Assembly (NCBI GenBank): GCA_964343195.1
Contig: CAYFIR010000003.1
Span: 1 to 64,000 of the forward strand
Direction of reading: 5' to 3'
Source: CAYVAP01 sp964343195
Lineage (GTDB): Bacteria; Bacteroidota; Bacteroidia; J057
Length of the DNA stretch: 64,000 nt
Shown: positions 1 through 8,261 of the stretch, piece after piece
Layout of the letters: each line of letters begins with the position of its first letter
Numbering within the stretch: position 1 is the stretch's first letter
Notes under the pieces: model-generated
The model's database searches: none
Told to the model about the DNA's origin: nothing
The model's input: the letters and a program-made list of their open reading frames with translations, nothing else
Program-made: the position numbers and the translations under genes

Positions 1-125
1 GCGAAATGCCACTTTCAGAGGAAGCATATTAAAAATCCATTTGCGGAGCTAGAAAAAAGGTAGGTCCCGCTGAAAGCGACATAACACTTTCAGAGGTGGC
101 ATATTAAAGATCAATTTGCGGACCT
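1..125. repeat. Imperfect tandem repeat, 50 bp units, 75 bp period
   Basis: Bases 1-50 and 76-125 align without gaps. The blocks ACTTTCAGAGG, GCATATTAAA and ATTTGCGGA are identical, with about eight differences in 50 positions. The first copy touches the window edge, so more copies may lie to the left. The spacing of 75 bp is regular, but no open frame runs through it. It could be a duplicated regulatory region or the end of a longer array. Function is unknown. Confidence 0.6.
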
Positions 126-291
126 GGGGGATGGCCATGGCCTTGAGCACTACTTCAGCAGTGCCGCTCGTGAGCCCTGTGCTGTCGAAGATCCCGATCA
201 TGGATCGGGGAGCAGAGCCGAAGCATCTCCGAAGCGAAACGCACTGTCAATGTGCCTCTGCCACCCGTTGAAATCTGGCTCGGAGGCTACA
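126..291. other. Non-coding stretch with a small hairpin
   Basis: No convincing gene is seen between the tandem repeat and the end of the SDR gene. Bases 193-199 (CCCGATC) and 203-209 (GATCGGG) form a perfect 7-bp stem with a 3-base loop. It lies about 80 bp past the SDR stop on the minus strand, so it could serve as that gene's terminator, but no T-tract follows. Confidence 0.35.
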
Positions 292-1158
292 TTATGTTTG
301 GCTTCTATTTTTATAGGCATTGATCCTCTCCATGCTCATTTCCCACAATCGATCCTGCAACGCTGTATCGTAGGTCTGTTTTGCGCTTTCTTTGGGGTGC
401 GAGTTGACGAAGTATTCTCCCGAGACTCCTTGAACCTCGGGGGAAGAGGCCAGATAAACCGAAGTGGCCGCTCCTTTCTCCGGAGTTTTGAAAAATGGGC
501 TCATCAGGCGGTAAAAGAATTTGGAGCTCCGCGTAAACCCCTCAGCCCGCAGAAAGGAGCCCGTATTGACCGCCCCCGGGTGCAAGGTGTTGATGCTGAC
601 ACCTGTTCCCGCCAGTTCACGAGCCAGTTTTTTTGTGAAAAGCACATTGGCCAGCTTGGACTGACTGTTGGCGGCAGACATGGAATAATCCTGCTCCAGT
701 GTGAGGTCTTCGAAATGAATTTTTCCCCTGCTGTGGTACATCCCGCTCACATCCACGATGCGGCTGGGGGCATTGACCTTGAGGGTGTCGAGTAACTGGT
801 CGGTCAGCAAAAAACGCGAAAGGTAGTTCACCGCCCAGGTGCGCTCCAGGCCTTCATCGGTGAGCATCCGCTCGACATGAAAGGTACCCGCGTTAAGGAT
901 CAAAACATTTAGCTGAGGGAAACGCTCCCGGACGACAGTGCACATTTTATGTACCTCTGCCATCAGGAAAAGATCCGCTGCGACAAAGTCAACCTGCTGG
1001 TTGCCAGTCTCCTGGATGAGTTCGGTTCGTATCCGCTGACACTTGGCCTCGGTAGATCCGTGGAGGATGATGTGCCAGCCTTTGGGGGCAAGGGCTTTGG
1101 CGGTCGCCAACCCAATGCCCGAAGTGGAGCCGGTGATGAGTGCGGTGCGAGTGGCCAT
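292..1158 (-). CDS. Short-chain dehydrogenase/reductase (retinol dehydrogenase-like) with altered active site
   Basis: 288 residues with a Rossmann fold. TGSTSGIG at residues 9-16 is the nucleotide-binding glycine motif, NAG at 89-91 stabilises the central sheet, and VSG near 137-139 carries the usual catalytic serine. The C-terminal half (SKLANVLF, then LHPGAVNTG) places it with the retinol dehydrogenase/WW-oxidoreductase-like SDRs. In this family the active site is YxxxK; here the lysine (K168) is kept but the tyrosine position is Asn164 (codon AAC, bases 667-669). The protein may therefore be catalytically dead or a binding protein, or the base may be an error. Family assignment is firm; substrate is unknown. 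Confidence 0.88.
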   Translation of the reverse strand: MATRTALITGSTSGIGLATAKALAPKGWHIILHGSTEAKCQRIRTELIQETGNQQVDFVAADLFLMAEVHKMCTVVRERFPQLNVLILNAGTFHVERMLTDEGLERTWAVNYLSRFLLTDQLLDTLKVNAPSRIVDVSGMYHSRGKIHFEDLTLEQDYSMSAANSQSKLANVLFTKKLARELAGTGVSINTLHPGAVNTGSFLRAEGFTRSSKFFYRLMSPFFKTPEKGAATSVYLASSPEVQGVSGEYFVNSHPKESAKQTYDTALQDRLWEMSMERINAYKNRSQT

Positions 1159-1230
1159 GGCAAAAGGAATTTAGTAGAAAGCTAGCTTTCGTCCCTGCCT
1201 TCGACCATAACCCTGGTCATCGGAGGCGGT

Positions 1231-1998
1231 CTATTCTGTCACTACCTCGATGGATTCCAGTTCGATGCGGGAAAGTTCCTCCAGAGCTCCCACCCGAAAC
1301 AGGCTGTCCAGTTGCTCCAGCTCGAACTGCTGGTGATCGGCCTTGTAGTTCACGTAATCCTGAAAGCGGATGCCCCCCACCTCCCGGAGATTGTAAGCCG
1401 ATCGAAAGCGCAGTCCGCCCCCATCCGTGGCATAGCTATAAGCCATATAGGGCATCCGGTAGGTCTCAGGGTGAATCCAGTACAGAAATTCGTCGTCAAA
1501 GTCCTTTCCGCCACCTTCCTGGTCAAAAGTCACCTTGATCAGGTGATAGTCAGTGCTATCGAGGCGGGATGTTCCCAGGTAGGCTTTGTTCACAGCTCCG
1601 TCGTTGAGAAAGTAGGGCAGCAGGGCGAAGTAGATCACCGAATTGACGCTGTTGGCGTATTTGTCGGCCATGGTATCCGCCAGGACAACAACCTCCCCAT
1701 CCACCATGCGGATGAGTCCGTCGTTGGTCAGGCGGTCAACGACCATTCCGTCTTCGGTCGGGGTGTGGCGCTCGTACCGGAAACGGCCGCTATCCAGTAA
1801 GGCCCGGTAATGACGGTCCCGAAAGTCAAAACTGACCCACTGCCCCTGGTAGGCATCACCTCCGTGGACCTCGATGGCAGCGTCAACCAGCGTCTGGGCC
1901 TGCTGGACAGGGGGCATGGTGGCCGAGGAGGTAGTTTCGGGTGGCTGGGTACAAGCCACCATCCACAGGGAAATCGCCAGGATTGAAAGGTATTTCAT
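1231..1998 (-). CDS. DUF6503-like lipoprotein
   Basis: 255 residues from the ATG at 1998, chosen because it begins a lipoprotein signal (MKYLSILAISLWMVAC, lipobox Cys near residue 16). The open frame continues upstream but has no signal-like start. The body (VDAAIEVHGGDAYQ, FDFRDRHYRA, FRYERH) resembles the Bacteroidota DUF6503 family, whose function is not known. It would be exported and lipid-anchored, with a beta-rich fold suggested by alternating hydrophobic strands. It is divergent from mgsA with about 120 bp between start codons. Role is not assigned; the family name is from memory. Confidence 0.7.
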   Translation of the reverse strand: MKYLSILAISLWMVACTQPPETTSSATMPPVQQAQTLVDAAIEVHGGDAYQGQWVSFDFRDRHYRALLDSGRFRYERHTPTEDGMVVDRLTNDGLIRMVDGEVVVLADTMADKYANSVNSVIYFALLPYFLNDGAVNKAYLGTSRLDSTDYHLIKVTFDQEGGGKDFDDEFLYWIHPETYRMPYMAYSYATDGGGLRFRSAYNLREVGGIRFQDYVNYKADHQQFELEQLDSLFRVGALEELSRIELESIEVVTE

Positions 1999-2118
1999 GA
2001 GATTCTCGTCAGTTTTGGGCAAATTAACCATCCCAACAGGATTTTGATTGGTCTGCTGGCAGACTAATTTGGCATGGTTGCTATTTCTGTTGGTTTTTGC
2101 CTTAAACCAAAGATTCCC

Positions 2119-2577
2119 ATGAAAAAATGCATTGCCCTGGTCGCCCACGATGCCCGAAAGCAGGATTTGGTGGACTGGGTGGATTACAACTGGATCAGGT
2201 TGATTGACCATGAACTCGTATGCACCGGTACGACTGGCCGTCTGATTCAGGAACTTCTGGAAGAAAAGATTTCCGGGAAAAGCCAACATCAGCTAGAACT
2301 GTTCCGCCTAAAGTCCGGCCCATTAGGTGGCGACCAGCAACTGGGAGCCCGCATCGCCGAAGGACAGGTGCACCTCTTCATCTTTTTCTGGGACCCCATG
2401 ACCCCGCAGCCTCATGACGTGGACGTCAAGGCCCTGCTCCGCATCGCCACCATGTACAACGTCCCCACCGCCCCCAACCGCGCCACCGCCGATTACCTGA
2501 TCTCTTCGCCCCTGTTTGAAACCGACTACGAACCCACCCAGCAGGACATGAGCGATTACCTCAATCGGAAGCTTTGA
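2119..2577 (+). CDS. mgsA: Methylglyoxal synthase
   Basis: 152 residues, the usual length for MgsA. The enzyme converts dihydroxyacetone phosphate to methylglyoxal and phosphate, a bypass that relieves sugar-phosphate stress. The N-terminus (IALVAHDARK) supplies the conserved His. GPLGGDQQLGARI carries the catalytic Asp, and the block WDPMTPQPHDVDVKALLR contains the second active-site His. The C-terminal NRATADYLISSPLF is also typical. The ATG at 2119 is preferred over one 45 bp upstream because it gives the family N-terminus. The MFS gene follows 87 bp downstream on the same strand. Confidence 0.95.
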   Translation: MKKCIALVAHDARKQDLVDWVDYNWIRLIDHELVCTGTTGRLIQELLEEKISGKSQHQLELFRLKSGPLGGDQQLGARIAEGQVHLFIFFWDPMTPQPHDVDVKALLRIATMYNVPTAPNRATADYLISSPLFETDYEPTQQDMSDYLNRKL

Positions 2578-2579
2578 GG

Positions 2580-2613
2580 GAATTCGTGATTGAGAATTCG
2601 TTATTCGTAATTG
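2580..2613. repeat. Interspersed AATTCGTAATT-type intergenic repeat, copy 1
   Basis: Just after the mgsA stop, AATTCGTGATT, GAATTCGTTATT and TTCGTAATT run in succession. The same kind of sequence recurs at 17721-17753, 40802-40830 and 54581-54612. It is non-coding here. Similar short repeats are common between genes in Bacteroidota. Confidence 0.5.
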
Positions 2614-2664
2614 ACCCACAGTGACCGCTGCTCCCCTTCTTTACTGATCAAGGACATATGATCA

Positions 2665-3969
2665 ATGAACACTGAAAGCTCAACCCACGTCCGTACCCTC
2701 AGTTGGGTACCAACCCTCTACTTTGCCGAAGGCCTGCCCTACGTCATCGTCATGACTGTAGCCGGGATCATGTACAAAAACCTCGGCCTCAGCAACGCAG
2801 AGCTGGCCCTTTACACGAGTTGGCTGTACCTGCCCTGGGTGTTGAAGCCCTTTTGGAGCCCGATCGTGGACACGCTGCGCACCCGCCGCGAATGGGTCTG
2901 GGCGACGCAGGGTATTCTCGCGCTGGGACTGCTGGGCATCGGGCTGAGCCTCAGCTCCGGCAACTGGCTGCAACTCACGCTGATTTTTCTCTGGCTAATG
3001 GCCATTACTTCCGCCACCCATGACATCGCGGCAGACGGATTTTATATGCTGGGGCTGGACGACAATCAGCAGGCGTTTTACGTGGGCTTTCGCAGTACCT
3101 TTTACCGCATCGCGATGTGGACGGGAGAGGGCGGCATGCTCATCCTCGCGGGCTACATGGCAGGCGAAAACCCTGATTTTGACGCCTATGCAGATGCCTG
3201 GCGCTGGAGTTTCCTCGCCGCAGGCGGGCTGTTGGGGGCTTTGGCCATCTTCCATAGCTGGGTGCTGCCCAGACCCAAGAGCGACCGTCCTGGTAATCGA
3301 CAGCATCTGTGGGGCGAAATGGGAGATGCCTTCGTCAGCTTTTTTCAGAAGCCCCAAATCGGGCTGATCCTGGCCTTCCTGCTGACTTATCGCCTGGGAG
3401 AAGCCCAACTGGTCAAGCTGGCTGGACCCTTTCTGCTGGATGAAGCTGTGGCTGGCGGACTGTCCCTGAGCACCGAGGCCGTCGGCTGGATCAACGGGAC
3501 CGTTGGTGTGGCGGCTCTGATCGCGGGGGGCATTCTCGGTGGCATCCTCGCCTCCGCCAATGGCCTCAAAACCTGGTTCTGGCCCATGATCCTGGCCATG
3601 AACCTGCCCAACCTGGGCTATTGGCTGCTCTCGGTTTATTTACCTGAAAACCCGGTCTGGGTAACGGTCGCGGTGGGTTTCGAAAAATTTGGTTACGGCT
3701 TTGGCTTCACCGCTTTCCTCCTCTACCTGCTCTATGTCGCCCGTGGCAACCACCAAACCGCGCACTACGCGATCGGAACAGGCTTCATGGCCCTGGGCAT
3801 GATGCTGCCTGGCACCGTCAGCGGCATGGTCCAGGAAAGCCTCGGCTACCCCAACTTCTTCCTCTACATCATGCTCAGCACGATTCCGGGGATGGTGTTG
3901 GCGTACTTCATCTGGCGAGGACTGGACCCAGGGTTTGGGAAGAAAAAGCAGGAAGGTGAAGGGGAGTAG
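2665..3969 (+). CDS. MFS transporter, AmpG-like (PAT family)
   Basis: 434 residues with about twelve hydrophobic helices, starting at an ATG that gives the short polar N-terminus before WVPTLYFAEGLPYVIV. The FAEGLP motif, LGLSNAELALYTSWLYLPWVLKPFWSPIVD and HDIAADGFYM resemble AmpG/PAT-type major facilitator permeases, which carry muropeptides or acetyl-CoA-type substrates into the cytoplasm. The Bacteroidota members are of untested specificity. A cytoplasmic positively charged tail (GKKKQ) ends the protein. A muropeptide role would suit a genome with a secreted amidase and PBP1A, but that is inference. Confidence 0.82.
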   Translation: MNTESSTHVRTLSWVPTLYFAEGLPYVIVMTVAGIMYKNLGLSNAELALYTSWLYLPWVLKPFWSPIVDTLRTRREWVWATQGILALGLLGIGLSLSSGNWLQLTLIFLWLMAITSATHDIAADGFYMLGLDDNQQAFYVGFRSTFYRIAMWTGEGGMLILAGYMAGENPDFDAYADAWRWSFLAAGGLLGALAIFHSWVLPRPKSDRPGNRQHLWGEMGDAFVSFFQKPQIGLILAFLLTYRLGEAQLVKLAGPFLLDEAVAGGLSLSTEAVGWINGTVGVAALIAGGILGGILASANGLKTWFWPMILAMNLPNLGYWLLSVYLPENPVWVTVAVGFEKFGYGFGFTAFLLYLLYVARGNHQTAHYAIGTGFMALGMMLPGTVSGMVQESLGYPNFFLYIMLSTIPGMVLAYFIWRGLDPGFGKKKQEGEGE

Positions 3970-4322
3970 GGGAAATAAGGTCTATAAGGGGAATATGGGG
4001 CAGGCTCCAGCCCATATACGCTCTAAGAACCTTATAAGCCTACCTCATCATCACTTTGTGCTACGGGAGATGACCGGTAGGGTCGGGATGGCAGCAGGAA
4101 AAGCAAATGCCCGAATAGCTCGCGGAAATAGCGGACGGAGTCCGAAGAAAACAGACACCGGAGAGGACTCCGGCGCCAGCGGGGGGAGGAATGAGGAATA
4201 GAGTGGCTGATTAGAGGTATGGGGAAATGGAGTATATGAAGGCTGCCAAGTAACTGTGGTGAATATAAATTCGAATTCTCCATACCTCCATACCTCCATA
4301 CCTCCATACCTGTTTCCGAACT
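3970..4322. other. Intergenic region between convergent MFS and TRAP genes
   Basis: 353 bp without a supported gene. It holds a short inverted repeat ATATGGG/CCCATAT near 3992-4017 and a hairpin CCGGAG/CTCCGG at 4158-4173, either of which could help terminate the two converging transcripts. An 8-bp tandem repeat occupies 4280-4311. Confidence 0.5.
4280..4311. repeat. Simple repeat, CCATACCT x4
   Basis: Four perfect head-to-tail copies of the octamer CCATACCT end 11 bp from the stop codon of the TRAP permease gene. The array is in non-coding DNA, so length changes would not alter a protein. Confidence 0.85.
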
Positions 4323-5654
4323 TCAATTCACCACCAGCTCCGGGAACAAGATCACCGTTCCGAGGAAGATCAGCTGAATAACCAGGAAGGGAATGATGCC
4401 GCGGTAGAGGTGCGGCGTGGTAACCTCCTGTGGGGCGACGCCTTTGAGGTAGAAGAGGGAGAAGCCAAATGGCGGTGAAAGGAAGGAAGTTTGCAGGTTG
4501 AGAGCGAAGAGGATGCCAATCCAGACGAGGTTCATGTCCATCTGACTGAAGATGGGCACCACGACGGGCACGAAGATGAAGATGATCTCGATGAAGTCGA
4601 TGAAGAAGCCCGCGATGAAGATCAAGACCATGACCATCAGCAGGAAGACCTGCGGGCTCAGCTGAGCGGCTTCGATCCAGTCGATGAGGATATCCGGGCC
4701 TTTTAACCCACGAAATACCAGCGAAAAGGCCGTCGCACCCACCAGGATGATGAACACCATGCTGGTGATGCGCAGGGTTTCGAGACCGACCGGATTAAGG
4801 GTTTTGAGGCTGAGCCCTTCTTTTCCTTTGGTGAAGAGGGTGAGCAGGGTGGCTCCCATAGCCCCTACCGCTGCGGCCTCAGTCGGCGAGGCAATGCCCG
4901 CGAAGATACTCCCCAATACCGCTAGTATCAGCAGCATCGGCATTAGAAAAGCCCCAATGACCTTTTTCCAGAAGCCTTCTCCCCGAAACTCGGCCACTTC
5001 CTCCGCAGGCATGGGAGGAGCGAGGTGTGGCTTGATTCGCACCAAAATCAGGATGTAAATCACGTAAATAGCTACGAGGAGCAGACCTGGCAGCATAGCC
5101 GCCGCAAACATGGCCCCTACATCGGCGCTGCCTCCGCCCTGGGCACTGTTGGTGATGGTGTCGGCCAACAGGACCAGCACAATGGAAGGCGGAATAATCT
5201 GGCCCAGGGTGCCAGAAGCCGCGATGGTGCCGGTGGCGAGTTCGATGTTGTAGCCGCGCTTGAGCATGGTCGGCAGGCTGATCAGCCCCATGGTGATGAC
5301 GGTCGCTCCGACAATTCCTGTCGAGGCGGCCAGGAGTCCCCCCACAATCACTACCGCGATGGCCAATCCGCCCCGCATGCGCCCAAAGAGCAGCCCGATG
5401 GTCTCCAGCATCCGCTCGGCGAGGCCGGACTTTTCCAGCATGACGCCCATGTACACGAAGAGCGGCACGGCGATCAGGACTTCATTGGTCATGATGCCAT
5501 AGATCCGGCTGGGCAGAAATCCCATGAAGGTCGGGTCCAGAAATATCAGCCCAAACAGCACCGAAACGCCGCCCAGGGTGAAGGCTACGGGAAATCCAAA
5601 CAGGATCAACCCAAAGACCAGCCCAAACATGATAAAGGGTAATGCCTCACTCAT
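4323..5654 (-). CDS. dctM: TRAP transporter large permease (DctM family)
   Basis: 443 residues, mostly membrane helices. The N-terminal IMFGLVFGLILFGFPVAFTLGG, the central GLLAASTGIVGATVITMG and ASGTLGQIIPPS, and the C-terminal LSPPFGFSLFYLKG are hallmark stretches of DctM, the sodium-coupled channel-forming subunit of tripartite ATP-independent periplasmic transporters that import carboxylates and sialic acid-like solutes. DctM normally works with a small membrane subunit (DctQ) and a solute receptor (DctP) encoded next to it. Neither is adjacent here: the gene stands alone between a convergent MFS gene and a divergent DUF58 gene. Substrate cannot be inferred. Confidence 0.93.
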   Translation of the reverse strand: MSEALPFIMFGLVFGLILFGFPVAFTLGGVSVLFGLIFLDPTFMGFLPSRIYGIMTNEVLIAVPLFVYMGVMLEKSGLAERMLETIGLLFGRMRGGLAIAVVIVGGLLAASTGIVGATVITMGLISLPTMLKRGYNIELATGTIAASGTLGQIIPPSIVLVLLADTITNSAQGGGSADVGAMFAAAMLPGLLLVAIYVIYILILVRIKPHLAPPMPAEEVAEFRGEGFWKKVIGAFLMPMLLILAVLGSIFAGIASPTEAAAVGAMGATLLTLFTKGKEGLSLKTLNPVGLETLRITSMVFIILVGATAFSLVFRGLKGPDILIDWIEAAQLSPQVFLLMVMVLIFIAGFFIDFIEIIFIFVPVVVPIFSQMDMNLVWIGILFALNLQTSFLSPPFGFSLFYLKGVAPQEVTTPHLYRGIIPFLVIQLIFLGTVILFPELVVN

Positions 5655-5819
5655 GAGGTCGAAACTACGATTTTTTCAATTTTCTTGGTCAGCTTCTTTC
5701 CCTGGAAAATGAAAAGACCGGGAGATAAGGTTTACTGGAAAAATGTAGCCCTTCCCTGCCCACAATCCCCATGAATACACGTTCATGCCTATCACCTAAA
5801 AATTGCTATTTTTAGGCCA

Positions 5820-7154
5820 ATGAAAGCCTTCTTCCAATCCCTGTTTCTGAGCAATCGCCTGTTTCTGCTGCTAGGAATCGTAGCGTCCTGGTTTTTGCTG
5901 GCCTTCATGATGCCCCTGATCATGCCGTTGGGGCAGATTTTGCTGGGGCTGGTGCTGCTACTCTGGACGGTGGACACGGTTATGCTCTACCAACGAAGGG
6001 GAGGAGTAGAGGGAAGACGCGAAGCACCCGATCGCCTTTCCAACGGGGATGAAAATGAAATCCTCGTTCACCTGAAAAGCCTGTACCCCTTCCCTGTAGA
6101 CATTCGGCTGATAGATGAAATCCCGCCCGAGTTTCAGCGGCATGATGTGGAAACCGAACTGAAACTGGAGCCTGGCAAAAGCCACTCCTGGAGTTATTCG
6201 TTGCGGCCAGTTACCCGGGGAGAATATCACTTCGGCGGCGTGAAGGCATATGTTTCCAGCCCGCTGGGACTGGTGCAGCGGCGGTTTTCATTTGATGCGG
6301 AGACCATGATTCCCTGTTACCCCTCCTACATCCAGATGCGGGAATACCAGTTGATGGCGATTTCGAATCGCCTCACTGAGGTAGGGATAAAAAAGCTTCG
6401 CCGGCTGGGACATACGACGGAATTTGAGCAGATCAAGGAATACGTGCAGGGAGATGATTATCGTACGCTCAACTGGAAGGCGACTGCACGCAGCAATAAG
6501 CTGATGGTCAACCAGTTTGCCGACGAGCGGTCCCAGCAGGTCTATTGTCTCATCGACAAAAGCCGCGTGATGCGCATGCCGTTTGAGGGAATGACCCTGA
6601 TGGACTATGCCATCAACGCGACGCTGGTGCTGAGCAATATCACCCTTTACCGCAGCGACAAGGCGGGGGTGATCACGTTCGCGGAGAAGATTCACCAGTG
6701 GGAAATGGCCCAGGGCCGCCCCATACAGATGCAGCGGATCACGGAGATGCTGTATAACCAGGAAACCGAATTTCAGGAGGCCAGCTATGAGGCACTTTAC
6801 ACCTTTGTCAAGCGAAAGCTGTCACAACGAGCCTTGCTGCTGCTGTTCACCAACTTTGAGACGGTATCGGCTCTTCGACGACAGCTTCCCTACCTTCAGG
6901 CGCTGAATCGTCAGCATTTGCTGGTCGTAATCTTTTTTGAAAACACAGAGCTACGCGCCATGCTCAATGGTACCCCCCACGATGTCGAGGAGATTTACCT
7001 CAAGGCCACGGGAGAGGACTTCGCCTACCAAAAGCGCCTCATCGCCCGTGAACTCTCTCAGCACGGCATATTAAGCGTACTCACTCCCCCGAATGAGCTG
7101 ACGGTACAGGCATTGAACCAGTATTTGGCGATCAAGTCGCGGGGATTGGTATAA
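5820..7154 (+). CDS. DUF58 domain protein (VWA-like)
   Basis: 444 residues. Two membrane helices at the N-terminus (about residues 10-55) precede a beta-rich exported or membrane-proximal segment and the DUF58 core: GDDYRTLNWKATARSNKLMV near residue 210, then a VWA-like domain beginning with VYCLIDKSR, which matches the DxS-type metal-site start. DUF58 proteins often sit with MoxR ATPases in complexes for maturation or envelope stress, but no MoxR gene is adjacent. The short leader CTATTTTTAG lies 10-15 bp before the ATG. Exact role is unknown. Confidence 0.88.
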   Translation: MKAFFQSLFLSNRLFLLLGIVASWFLLAFMMPLIMPLGQILLGLVLLLWTVDTVMLYQRRGGVEGRREAPDRLSNGDENEILVHLKSLYPFPVDIRLIDEIPPEFQRHDVETELKLEPGKSHSWSYSLRPVTRGEYHFGGVKAYVSSPLGLVQRRFSFDAETMIPCYPSYIQMREYQLMAISNRLTEVGIKKLRRLGHTTEFEQIKEYVQGDDYRTLNWKATARSNKLMVNQFADERSQQVYCLIDKSRVMRMPFEGMTLMDYAINATLVLSNITLYRSDKAGVITFAEKIHQWEMAQGRPIQMQRITEMLYNQETEFQEASYEALYTFVKRKLSQRALLLLFTNFETVSALRRQLPYLQALNRQHLLVVIFFENTELRAMLNGTPHDVEEIYLKATGEDFAYQKRLIARELSQHGILSVLTPPNELTVQALNQYLAIKSRGLV

Positions 7155-7159
7155 GGGGA

Positions 7160-7191
7160 GTTCGAAGTTGGGAGTTCAAGGTTCGAAGTTG
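7160..7191. repeat. Direct repeat GTTCGAAGTTG, two copies
   Basis: The 11-mer GTTCGAAGTTG occurs at 7160-7170 and 7181-7191, a 21-bp period, between the converging ends of the DUF58 and gldF genes. Related TTCGAAG/AAGTTCGAAG sequence is present at about 39450-39470. Short intergenic repeat; no function assigned. Confidence 0.5.
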
Positions 7192-7253
7192 TGCTTGCTT
7201 TAGCCTGAAGTCATTAAAGACATTATGGAAAACTTTCAGCAACGAACTACCCC

Positions 7254-7988
7254 CTATCTCTTCTTTCCATTCAACACCATCTTGGTGAGGATGAGGGTAA
7301 TGGCCACAAAGCTGACGAAATACAGTGCGTCGCGGGTATCGATCACGCCCCGACTGATGCTGCGGTAGTGCTCGATGATGGAGAGCTTGAGGATAAAGGT
7401 GTTGACTGCGTTCATGGCTTTGATGCCAGCGGCGAAGTCCAGCCCGATGAAGAAGACAAAGCAGCCAAATACCCCCAGGATGAAGGCGATGATCTGACTG
7501 TCGCTCAGGGCAGAGGTGAACAGGCCGATTCCGGCGAAGATGCAGCCCAGAAAAAACAGGCCGATATAGGCTCCGGTGATAGCGCCCACGTCCAGATTCC
7601 CCACCGGAGAGCCCAGCCACCACACGGTAGCGAGGTAGATGAGAGTCGGCAGCAGGGCGAATAAAATCAGAAAAGCCGCCGCAAGGTATTTGCCCAGGAT
7701 GATTTGCCAATCCGTGATGGGCTTGGTCGCCAATAGCTCGATGGTACCGGTTTTGATTTCCTCCGAAAAAGCCCGCATGGTGATGGCAGGCACCAAAAAC
7801 AGGAAGAGGTAGGGACCATAGTCAAACAGGGCGTCCATCTGCGCCAGCCCGGTTTCCAGCACGTTGTATTCAAAGACCCAGAAAAACAGCCCGACACCTG
7901 TCAGAAACACGCTGATGACCAGGTAGCCAATCAGGGAGTTGAAAAAGGAGGCAACTTCTTTTCGAAAGAGGGCGATGATATTGTGCAT
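7254..7988 (-). CDS. gldF: Gliding-motility ABC transporter permease GldF
   Basis: 244 residues with about six membrane helices. The start MHNIIALFRKEVASFFNSLIGYLV and the block TMRAFSEEIKTGTIELLATKPITDWQ are diagnostic of the ABC-2 type permease GldF. With GldA (ATPase) and GldG it forms a transporter linked to gliding in some Bacteroidota. The partner gldG normally follows gldF directly. Here the gene is followed after 99 bp by the convergent DUF58 gene, and gldG is not in the window. The family assignment is strong; whether the cell glides cannot be told. Confidence 0.92.
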   Translation of the reverse strand: MHNIIALFRKEVASFFNSLIGYLVISVFLTGVGLFFWVFEYNVLETGLAQMDALFDYGPYLFLFLVPAITMRAFSEEIKTGTIELLATKPITDWQIILGKYLAAAFLILFALLPTLIYLATVWWLGSPVGNLDVGAITGAYIGLFFLGCIFAGIGLFTSALSDSQIIAFILGVFGCFVFFIGLDFAAGIKAMNAVNTFILKLSIIEHYRSISRGVIDTRDALYFVSFVAITLILTKMVLNGKKR

Positions 7989-8011
7989 GGGAAATCGCGT
8001 TGGGAGAACAA

Positions 8012-8033
8012 ATTACCAATTTTAGCTGGTAAT
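8012..8033. promoter_or_regulatory. Inverted repeat upstream of gldF
   Basis: ATTACCA (8012-8018) and TGGTAAT (8027-8033) are perfect 7-bp inverted arms around an 8-base spacer, 24 bp upstream of the gldF start codon. It could be an operator or just a small hairpin. The rest of 8034-8261 holds no supported gene. Confidence 0.3.
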
Positions 8034-8261
8034 CCTGGAGGAAATGGTATGCGGAGTGCGGTATGAGTGTTAAGCACTCCTCTTCATCCGACTTGGCTTG
8101 GTACAAAAGCGGGATAAGCGCTTCTTCCCCTTATACACCTTATTGGCCATATTCCCCTTCCTATTTGCTCAGGGAATGGGCAAAAAATTTTCTCCCCCCT
8201 ATGCAACCAATTTTGTATTTTGATCTACTACCCTATATAACCCAGCAGATAGCGCCGAAGA

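Noticed and set aside
250..795. Long plus-strand frame opposite the SDR gene
   Set aside because: It is the antisense shadow of the SDR gene, whose motifs are unmistakable.
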